Assembly (NCBI GenBank): GCA_035501495.1
Contig: DATJWB010000314.1
Span: 67,788 to 131,787 of the forward strand
Direction of reading: 5' to 3'
Length of the DNA: 64,000 nt
DNA from: JAIQFL01 sp035501495
GTDB taxonomy: Bacteria > Acidobacteriota > Terriglobia > Bryobacterales > Bryobacteraceae
Shown: positions 51,441 through 58,869 of the stretch, piece by piece
Layout of the letters: each line of letters starts with the position of its first letter
Numbering within the stretch: the first letter of the stretch is position 1
Program-made: the position numbers and the translations under genes
Notes under the pieces: generated by a model
Databases searched by the model: none
Seen by the model: only the letters and a program-made list of their open reading frames with translations
Told to the model about the DNA's origin: nothing

Positions 51441-54092
51441 ATGATCGGCTGGCGATGGGTATACCGTGTGCGCCTTCGCTTGCGGAGTGTGTTCCTCCGC
51501 GAGCAGGTGGAACGGGAACTCGACGAGGAGTTCCGCTTCCACCTGGAGCAGCGGATCGAGCAGGAGATCGCCCGCGGACTGACGCCCGCGCAGGCCCGCT
51601 CCGCCGCTCTCCGCGCCATGGATGGAATCCTGCAGAAGAAGGAGGAGTGCCGCGACCTGCGGCGCGTGAATCTCGTGGATGCTCTACTGCAAGACCTGCG
51701 GTACGCGTCGCGGTCCCTGCGGCAAAACCCGATCTTCGCTGCGGTGACCGTGCTGACGCTGACTTTGGGGATGGGAGCCACCATGGCCATCCTCACGATC
51801 GTGAATTCCGTGTTGCTGCGCCCCTTGCCCTTTCCAGCAGCGGGACGACTGGTGGCCTTGTCGGCCACCACCGAAACCAGGCCGAAGGACTCCACGTCAT
51901 TTCCCGATTTCCACGACTGGCAGCAGGCCCGGTCCTTCTCCGGCGCGGCAGCCTGGCGTCGGGACCAGTTCACTCTCACCGGCGGAGGCCCGCCCGAATC
52001 CGTCACGGGTTTGCGGGCCTCGTATGAACTGCTTCGGGTGCTGGGGATCGGCCCGGCGATCGGCCGCTCGTTCGAGCAGCGGGAGCAGCAGCACAAGAGC
52101 CCCGTTGCGCTCATCAGCCACGCGCTGTGGATGCGCCGCTTCGGCGGTGACGCGGGCGCCCTCGGACAGACGATTGTCCTGAACGGCGACGACTACGCGG
52201 TGATCGGAGTACTGCCGAGGGATTTCCGCTTCCCTTTGACCGGCGATCCCGCTGTGCTGGTTCCGATTACCGAAAGTCCTGACCGAAGCCGTGGTTATCT
52301 CTTCGCCATCGCGCGACTGCAGCCGGGCGTTCGCATAGCGGCGGCGCAGCGCGAATTGGACGGCATCGCCGCGCGCTTGCAGCAGGCGTTTCCGTACTCG
52401 AACCGGGGCCGCGGCATCAGGGCGGTCGCTCTCCAGGACGCCGCGGCGGGCGACGTCCGTGTTCCGCTCCTGATCCTGATGTCCGCGGCGGTCTTCGTCA
52501 TGCTGATCGGGTGCGCCAATGTCGGAAACCTGATGCTCGCGCGGGGAATCGCGCGGCGGTCCGAATTCGCGTTGCGGACAGCACTGGGTGCGGGAGCCGC
52601 TCGCCTCGCCAGCCAACTCCTGACCGAGAGCGCCGTGCTCGCGACGGCGGCCGCGCTGGTGGGATCGGCGTCCGCTGTCTGGGGAAGCGGACTGCTCGCC
52701 GGAGCCCTGGCGCAGCGATTCGCTTTGCCCGTCATCACGCCCGACTGGCGGCTGCTCGCCATTGGCTTGACGCTTACCATGGTCTGCGGTTTGCTCTGCG
52801 GTCTTCCGCCGGCGCTGACAGCCGCGAGATCGCGAATCGGCGACGCCCTCAGAGAGGCGACCCGTGGCGCGTCCTCCGGCCGCACCGATCACGGTTTTCG
52901 AAACGTGCTGGTGGTTGGCGAGGTGGCGCTCACATTCGTGCTGCTCGCCGGCGCCGGCCTGATGATCAAAAGCCTGGCGCGGCTCGAACAGACCGAGCTC
53001 GGCCTGGATCCCCGCCACGTGGTGACGGCAGACCTGCCGTTGTCCAAGCGCTATGCGGATCCGCAACGCCGTGCCGCGTTTCTGCGGCAGATTCTGGACT
53101 CTCTGGGCGCCCTGCCGGGGATTGATCAGGCGGCCCTCCACACCGACCCGCCATTTCTGGGAGGCGGGGCGCGAGAGACCTTCCATCTCGAGAACCGCGC
53201 GGATCCCGGTCCGCAACAGGGGCACGTTGCCGCCTTCGATCTCGTGAGCGATGGCTATTTCCGTGCCATGGGAATTCCCCTCCTGCGCGGCCGCAACTTC
53301 GATCAGGGTGACATTGCAACGGGCGTTCCTGTGGCCATCGTGAATGCCGCGATGGCGCAGCAACTATGGCCGGGAGAGGATCCCCTCGGTAAGCGAATCC
53401 GGCTGTACTACGACCGGGACCCTGGGCATTGGATTTCGATCGTCGGGGTCGCCGCTGACGTGCGTTATTATGGCCGCGACCTCGATCCGGTTGCGCAGGT
53501 GTTTATCCCCTACCGGCAGGATCCCTATCGTTCGCTGCCCTATCCGCCGGCTCCTTTTGCGTCGCTGGTTCTGCGTACCGCCGCCGATCCCGCTAGCCTG
53601 ACCGCGGCGATTCCGGCGAAGATATGGACCGTGGACAGCGACCAGCCGGTGCAGCACCTGCAGACCATGGAGCAGGCGCTGTCGGACTCGCTGGCTGGCA
53701 GGCGCGTGTGCCTGCTGCTCCTGAGTTACTTCGCGGCAATCGCACTCGCGATGGCGGTTGCTGGGATCTACGGGCTGGTGTCCTACTCGGTGGCGCGGCG
53801 CACACCCGAGTTGGGCATTCGTGCCGCTCTCGGCGCCGGCACCTGGCAGATTGCCGCTCTGGTGGTGCGGGAAGGGGCACTGCTCACGTCTCTCGGAATC
53901 GCGATCGGAGTCGCCGGCGGGCTGCTTCTGACGCGTGTGCTGGCGGCGCTCCTGTACGGCATCACGCCAACCGATCCTGTGACTTTCGTTGAGACGGCGG
54001 CATTCTTTTTTGGTGTCGGGCTGATCGCGGCCTCGATTCCGGCGCAACGGGCGACACGAATCGACCCGGCAGTGTCTCTTCGGAGGGAATAG
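51441..54092 (+). CDS. ADOP-type MacB/FtsX permease with N-terminal cytoplasmic domain
   Basis: 883 aa. The first ~90 residues (LREQVERELDEEFRFHLEQRIEQEIARGLTPAQARSAA) form the extra domain typical of PadR-linked permeases. Two MacB-PCD/FtsX units follow (first helix in TVLTLTLGMGATMAILTIVNSVLLRPL; first FtsX region AAVFVMLIGCANVGNLMLARGIARRSEFALRTALGAG; last AVAGIYGLVSYSVARRTPELGIRAALGAGTWQ). No ATPase is encoded nearby. Substrate unknown, probably an amphiphilic compound or peptide. Confidence 0.9.
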   Translation: MIGWRWVYRVRLRLRSVFLREQVERELDEEFRFHLEQRIEQEIARGLTPAQARSAALRAMDGILQKKEECRDLRRVNLVDALLQDLRYASRSLRQNPIFAAVTVLTLTLGMGATMAILTIVNSVLLRPLPFPAAGRLVALSATTETRPKDSTSFPDFHDWQQARSFSGAAAWRRDQFTLTGGGPPESVTGLRASYELLRVLGIGPAIGRSFEQREQQHKSPVALISHALWMRRFGGDAGALGQTIVLNGDDYAVIGVLPRDFRFPLTGDPAVLVPITESPDRSRGYLFAIARLQPGVRIAAAQRELDGIAARLQQAFPYSNRGRGIRAVALQDAAAGDVRVPLLILMSAAVFVMLIGCANVGNLMLARGIARRSEFALRTALGAGAARLASQLLTESAVLATAAALVGSASAVWGSGLLAGALAQRFALPVITPDWRLLAIGLTLTMVCGLLCGLPPALTAARSRIGDALREATRGASSGRTDHGFRNVLVVGEVALTFVLLAGAGLMIKSLARLEQTELGLDPRHVVTADLPLSKRYADPQRRAAFLRQILDSLGALPGIDQAALHTDPPFLGGGARETFHLENRADPGPQQGHVAAFDLVSDGYFRAMGIPLLRGRNFDQGDIATGVPVAIVNAAMAQQLWPGEDPLGKRIRLYYDRDPGHWISIVGVAADVRYYGRDLDPVAQVFIPYRQDPYRSLPYPPAPFASLVLRTAADPASLTAAIPAKIWTVDSDQPVQHLQTMEQALSDSLAGRRVCLLLLSYFAAIALAMAVAGIYGLVSYSVARRTPELGIRAALGAGTWQIAALVVREGALLTSLGIAIGVAGGLLLTRVLAALLYGITPTDPVTFVETAAFFFGVGLIAASIPAQRATRIDPAVSLRRE

Positions 54093-54128
54093 CGGACGGC
54101 GGCGGCCTTTCGTTGGGGTTTCCAGGAT

Positions 54129-54484
54129 GTGGCGCAGGCACTCCTGCCTGCCGCGTCCCGACTCTTCGGGACGCTTTTTGGCTGCCCGCATCCACTTCAT
54201 GCCGACGCTTTTGGCCACTCGACCTGTCGCGCCCAAATGTAGTTATCGGAGCCAACTGAAAAGCTCTGGCATGAGTGAGACGGCAGCTTGCGCGCGCGGA
54301 AAAGCCTCTCGCAGCGCTAACTGCCCCCTGCCGTGGAACAAATCGCGAGAGGACGATCCCCGGCCCGCGTCTTTGTTTTTCAACAACACGTGTCGGAGCG
54401 TCGTTAGTAGTCGGGACGCGGCAGCCTCGAAAACCCCTCGCCGCCACTCGTACTGTACACACCCGTCACGAGTGCCCGCGCCAC
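54129..54484. repeat. Dispersed GTGGCGC-type repeat (copy R5)
   Basis: Occupies most of the gap between the permease and dnaE. Left end GTGGCGCAGGCACTCCTGCC followed by arms GCGTCCCGA/TCGGGACGC; right end GTCGGGACGCGGCAG to CACGAGTGCCCGCGCCAC. About 200 bp of interior without a gene. The longest complete-looking copy. Confidence 0.65.
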
Positions 54485-54574
54485 GTCTGACTTGCTAACA
54501 TGAAGGTACTCCCACCCTCCCCCGGGCGGACGCAGGCCCGCTCGCCTGCGCAATCTGAGGAGCCGGCTTTCGAC

Positions 54575-57500
54575 ATGTCTTTCTGCCACCTGCACTGCCA
54601 TACCGATTACTCCCTGCTTGACGGCGCTTGCGAGATCGATCAGTTGATGAAGATCGTGGCCGAGCAGAAGATGCCCGCGGTCGCCATGACCGATCACGGA
54701 AACCTGTTCGGCGCGGTGCAGTTCTATAACGCCGCCAAGGCAGCGGGCGTCCATCCCGTGATCGGCTGCGAAATGTATGTCTCGCAGCAAGGCCACAAGA
54801 CCCGCTCCGAAGGCGACCGCTACAACCATCTGGTGTTGCTGTGTGAGAACCAGGAGGGCTATCGCAACCTGATCCGCCTGGTCTCGACCGCCTACCTGGA
54901 TGGGTTTTATTACAAGCCTCGCGTCGATCTCGACCTGCTTTCGGCACATGCCAAGGGCCTCATCTGCCTCTCCGCCTGCCTGCGCGGCCATATTCCCGAG
55001 ACCATTCTTTCCGACAAGTACGAAGACGCGCGCCGCATGGCCCACACCTACGCCGACATCTTCGGGAAAAATAACTTCTTCCTGGAAGTGCAGGACCATC
55101 ACCTCGACCAGGACAAGCGCCTCACCCCGCAATTGAACCGCCTGTCGCACGAGACCGGACTGCCGCTGGTCGCAACCAACGATTCTCATTACCTTCGCAA
55201 GGAAGACGCGCGCGCGCACGAAATCCTGATGTGCATCCAGACCGGCAAGGGCTTCAACGACCCGAACCGCATGCGCTGGAACACGCCGGACTTCTACCTG
55301 AAGTCGCGCGACGAGATGATGGAGCTGTTCGGCGAACTGGAAGACGCGCTCGACCGCACCTGGGAAATCGCCCAGCGCTGCAACGTGAAGCTCGAAAAGG
55401 TGAAGGAGCCGTTTCCCAGGTTCGACGTTCCGGAAGGCCACTCCGCGGATACCTACTTCGAATACGTGGCGCGGACGGGATTCGAAAAACGCCGCCCGCG
55501 GCTGGAGACGCTGCGCGCCAAGGGCGCACTGAAGCACGATCTTGCGGAATATGCCGAGCGCCTGGATCGCGAAATTCAGATGATTCAGAAGATGAAGTTC
55601 TCGGGCTATTTTCTGATCGTCTGGGACTTCATCCGCTACGCCAAAGCGCAGGGGATTCCGGTGGGCCCGGGGCGCGGATCGGCGGCCGGCAGCCTGGTCG
55701 GCTACGCCATGGCGATCACCGATATCGACCCGCTGCAGTACGGTCTGCTCTTCGAGCGCTTCCTGAACCCGGAGCGCGTGAGCATGCCCGATATCGACGT
55801 GGACTTCTGTATGAATCGCCGCGGCGAGGTGATTCAGTACGTCACCGAGAAATACGGCCGCGAGCAGGTGGCGCAAATCATCACGTTCAACACGCTTCAG
55901 GCGCGCGCCGCAATCAAGGATGTGGGCCGCGTTCTCGAAATCCCCTTCGCGGACGTGGAGCGCATCACCAAAATGGTGCCCAACGTCCTGAACATCTCGC
56001 TCACCGAGGCGATGGAGCAGGAGCCGGGGTTCGCTGAAGCATCGAAAAAGGACCCGCGTGTGGACGACGTGCTGAAGGTCGCGCTGCGCCTGGAAGGGCT
56101 GGCTCGCAACTGCTCCGTGCACGCCGCTGGCGTGGTGATCTCGCCCGAACCGCTCAAGGAACTGGTGCCGCTCTACAAGACGAACCGCGACGAAATTGTG
56201 ACGCAGTTCGACATGGGCGGCCTCGAGAAGCTGTCGCTGTTGAAAATGGATTTTCTTGGGCTCACGACGCTCACCCTGATCCAGGATGCGTTGCGGCTGA
56301 TCAAGAAACGGCATGACGTCGAAATTGTGCCCGAGGATTTGCCCCTCGACGATCCGAAGACCTACGAGATCTTCTCCAAGGGCTTCACCAGCGGCGTGTT
56401 CCAGTTCGAATCGTCAGGCATGCAGGACATCCTGCGGCGCTACCAGCCGAGCCGCCTGGAAGACCTCACCGCGCTCAATGCTCTCTACCGCCCCGGACCG
56501 ATCCAGGGCGGCATGGTGGACGACTTCATCGAACGCAAATGGGGACGCCGCGCCGTGCAGTACGACATTGCCGAGCTGAAAGAGTTGCTCGAGGAGACCT
56601 ACGGCGTGATTGTCTACCAGGAGCAGGTGATGCAGATCTCCAACCGCATCGCCGGCTATTCGCTGGGTGAAGCCGACCTGCTGCGCCGCGCCATGGGTAA
56701 GAAAAAGCCCGAGGAGATGGCCAAGCAGCGCGAACGCTTCATTCAGGGCGCGCTGGAGCGCAAGTTTCCGCAGAAGAAGGTCGAGAAGATCTTCGACCTG
56801 ATGGAGCAGTTCGCGGGCTACGGCTTCAACAAGTCGCATTCCGCGGCGTACGCCTATCTGGCCTTCGTCACGGCGTACCTGAAGGCGCACTACCCGGTGG
56901 ACTTCATGGCGGCGCTGCTGACCTCGGAAACCGGCAACACCGCGAAAATCGTGAAGTACATCAACGAGTGCCGCGACATGCAGATCCTTATCCTGCCGCC
57001 GGACGTGGATCATTCGGAGTGGAGCTTTACGCCGGACGGAAACGCGATCCGCTTCGGCCTGGGTGCGGTCAAGAATGTCGGACAGTCGGCGGTGGAGGCG
57101 ATCGCGCGGGCGCGCGCGGAGTCCGGCCGCTTCGGGTCACTGCACAATTTCTGTGAGAAGGTGGACCTGAGTGCGGTCAACCGCCGCATGATCGAGAGCC
57201 TTATCCGCGCCGGTGCCATGGATTCGCTGGAGGGTACGCGTTCGCAGAAGATGGCGGCGGTCGAAGGCGCCATGGAGGCGGGCGCCCGGGCGTGGCGCGA
57301 CCGCGAGTCCGGGCAAGTGGGCCTCTTCGGTGAGTTGATGGAGGAGGTCGGCGCGCCGCACGCCGTCCCGCTGCCCAACGTGCCCGATTGGACAGACAAG
57401 GAGAAGCTTGCGAGCGAAAAGGAGATGCTCGGCTTCTGGGTGACGGGGCACCCCCTGGATCGCTATGCGGACAAAGTGTCGGAACTGGCATCGCATGATA

Positions 57501-58033
57501 GCTCCGGGCTGGACGGGCTCGCGAAAAACACGGAGGTGAAGCTGTGCGGCGTCCTGACGGGTATCACGCGGAAGCGCAACAAGGAAGGGAAGCCGTGGGC
57601 CGCGATGACCATCGAGGATCGCAGCGGCTCTCTCGAGGCGATGGTGTTCGCCACCAGTTACGAACGCCTGGCGCCCGTGGTGGTAGAGGACCAGGCCGTG
57701 CTGGTGACCGGGCTGGTGCTGCCGGAGGAAAACTCGGCGCCCAAGATCTCCGTGCAGGACATCGTGCCGCTCGATAACGCGCGGGTGGACTTGCCTTCGC
57801 TGATCTCGATCCGCGTCTGGCTGGGGCGCAACGGCGGGGTCGATCGGGCGCAGGCGCTCCAGGAGTTATTCCGAAGGAAGCCGGGCGACACGGCCGTACG
57901 CCTGCGGTTGGAGGCTCCCCGGGATTTCTCGGTGCTGCTGGACGTAGCGCCGAAGGTCCGGCCCGATAAGGAATTCCGCGCCGTGGTGGAGACGATCTGC
58001 GGCGGCGGGTCCATCGAGCGCATCGCGGGATAG
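54575..58033 (+). CDS. dnaE: DNA polymerase III alpha subunit
   Basis: 1152 aa. PHP domain HLHCHTDYSLLDGA, catalytic aspartates in PDIDVDFCMNRRGEVIQYVTEKYG, PGRGSAAGSLVGYAMAITDIDP, a fingers/tau-binding region, and a C-terminal OB fold (AAMTIEDRSGSLEAMVFATSYERLAPV). This is DnaE1 type by length. The replicative chain-elongating subunit. ATG 54575 starts the conserved MSFCHLHCHT; ATG 54500 gives 25 more residues of low-complexity sequence. Confidence 0.98.
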   Translation: MSFCHLHCHTDYSLLDGACEIDQLMKIVAEQKMPAVAMTDHGNLFGAVQFYNAAKAAGVHPVIGCEMYVSQQGHKTRSEGDRYNHLVLLCENQEGYRNLIRLVSTAYLDGFYYKPRVDLDLLSAHAKGLICLSACLRGHIPETILSDKYEDARRMAHTYADIFGKNNFFLEVQDHHLDQDKRLTPQLNRLSHETGLPLVATNDSHYLRKEDARAHEILMCIQTGKGFNDPNRMRWNTPDFYLKSRDEMMELFGELEDALDRTWEIAQRCNVKLEKVKEPFPRFDVPEGHSADTYFEYVARTGFEKRRPRLETLRAKGALKHDLAEYAERLDREIQMIQKMKFSGYFLIVWDFIRYAKAQGIPVGPGRGSAAGSLVGYAMAITDIDPLQYGLLFERFLNPERVSMPDIDVDFCMNRRGEVIQYVTEKYGREQVAQIITFNTLQARAAIKDVGRVLEIPFADVERITKMVPNVLNISLTEAMEQEPGFAEASKKDPRVDDVLKVALRLEGLARNCSVHAAGVVISPEPLKELVPLYKTNRDEIVTQFDMGGLEKLSLLKMDFLGLTTLTLIQDALRLIKKRHDVEIVPEDLPLDDPKTYEIFSKGFTSGVFQFESSGMQDILRRYQPSRLEDLTALNALYRPGPIQGGMVDDFIERKWGRRAVQYDIAELKELLEETYGVIVYQEQVMQISNRIAGYSLGEADLLRRAMGKKKPEEMAKQRERFIQGALERKFPQKKVEKIFDLMEQFAGYGFNKSHSAAYAYLAFVTAYLKAHYPVDFMAALLTSETGNTAKIVKYINECRDMQILILPPDVDHSEWSFTPDGNAIRFGLGAVKNVGQSAVEAIARARAESGRFGSLHNFCEKVDLSAVNRRMIESLIRAGAMDSLEGTRSQKMAAVEGAMEAGARAWRDRESGQVGLFGELMEEVGAPHAVPLPNVPDWTDKEKLASEKEMLGFWVTGHPLDRYADKVSELASHDSSGLDGLAKNTEVKLCGVLTGITRKRNKEGKPWAAMTIEDRSGSLEAMVFATSYERLAPVVVEDQAVLVTGLVLPEENSAPKISVQDIVPLDNARVDLPSLISIRVWLGRNGGVDRAQALQELFRRKPGDTAVRLRLEAPRDFSVLLDVAPKVRPDKEFRAVVETICGGGSIERIAG

Positions 58034-58403
58034 CAGTGGACGTGGGCACCATTCAGGTACCCGCGTGCCAAGGCCCCCTAGACTATTAGTTGACTATTCC
58101 GCAAGGCCTCGGGCAATGTACCCTGACACCGAATCGGCTCGCCCGGCACGGACTTCGCTGTGGACTCGGTCGAGTTGATCGTTGGGTAAACTGATGGCGA
58201 TCTTCGACCTCGTCATACCACGATCATACCGTGACACCTATTGGCATAAACCAACATGGGGGTTCTTCGCGGAATCGTGCCTGGTCCGGGTCCGCCGGAA
58301 AACGAGTCCAAAATGAAGCTCAAATTAAACATAACCCTGGCTGACGGCAAGCCTTATGGTTTAAATCACACGCACTGCCGCCAGCGCTCTCCATTACCGG
58401 GTC
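58034..58403. other. Gene-free stretch with one degenerate promoter-operator
   Basis: No coding frame with a ribosome site. CTAGACTATTAG followed by TTGACT (58078-58095) copies the layout of the blaI operator and -35 (CTAAAATTTTAG then TTGACA) further on, but without a clear -10. No terminator hairpin recognised after dnaE. Confidence 0.3.
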
Positions 58404-58415
58404 CTAAAATTTTAG
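58404..58415 (+). promoter_or_regulatory. BlaI-type operator 1
   Basis: CTAAAATTTTAG, a perfect 12-bp palindrome abutting the -35 box TTGACA of the blaI-like gene. Confidence 0.5.
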
Positions 58416-58445
58416 TTGACAACGCCCGTCCCGGGGTCTTATGCT
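58416..58445 (+). promoter_or_regulatory. Promoter of the blaI-M56 unit
   Basis: Perfect -35 TTGACA (58416-58421), 18-bp spacer, -10 TATGCT (58440-58445). Confidence 0.6.
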
Positions 58446-58460
58446 CCTAAGTATTTAGGA
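58445..58460 (+). promoter_or_regulatory. BlaI-type operator 2
   Basis: TCCTAA-GTAT-TTAGGA, a perfect inverted repeat overlapping the end of the -10 box and the Shine-Dalgarno AGGAGG (58457-58462). With operator 1 it brackets the promoter, fitting autorepression. Confidence 0.55.
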
Positions 58461-58467
58461 GGACGAG

Positions 58468-58869
58468 TTGCCCAGACGAAGGAGCCCCGAGCAGCCGCTT
58501 ACCCCGCTCGAATTGGAAATCATGAATATCCTGTGGGAAACCGGGCCGGCCAACGTGCTTACCGTCCAGTCCCGCATCCAGGGCCGGGAACTGGCCTACA
58601 CGACCGTGCAGACCATGCTGAACGTGCTCGATCGCAAGGGCAAAGTAAAACGGAAACTGAAGGATCGCGCGTTTGTGTATCGGCCGGTTCTCAGCCGGCA
58701 GAAGGCGGTGACTCAGGCGGTGGCCGACATGCTCGACCGGTTTTTCGGTGGATCGGCCGACAGCCTGATCATGAATCTGGTGGAAACGCGGCACCTGACA
58801 CCGGAGAAACTCGGGCAGATCCAGAAGCTGCTGGAACGCCCGCGGGAGGAACCCCATGGAAACGATTAG
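58468..58869 (+). CDS. BlaI/MecI/CopY-family repressor
   Basis: 133 aa from a TTG start with AGGAGG 5 nt upstream. Winged helix LTPLELEIMNILWETGPANVLTVQSRIQGRELAYTTVQTMLNVLDRKGKVKRKL, then a helical dimerisation end. BlaI proteins dimerise on short palindromes and are inactivated by proteolysis when the partner M56 membrane protease is triggered. It overlaps the M56 gene by 14 bp. No beta-lactamase gene is nearby, so the signal is not necessarily an antibiotic. Confidence 0.92.
   Translation: MPRRRSPEQPLTPLELEIMNILWETGPANVLTVQSRIQGRELAYTTVQTMLNVLDRKGKVKRKLKDRAFVYRPVLSRQKAVTQAVADMLDRFFGGSADSLIMNLVETRHLTPEKLGQIQKLLERPREEPHGND

Noticed and set aside
20843..54484. The spaced palindromic repeats as a CRISPR array
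   Set aside because: Copies are dispersed between genes many kilobases apart, with variable interiors and no regular spacers or cas genes.
54404..56314. 636-residue frame antisense to dnaE
   Set aside because: Shadow of a full-length conserved gene, with no independent support.
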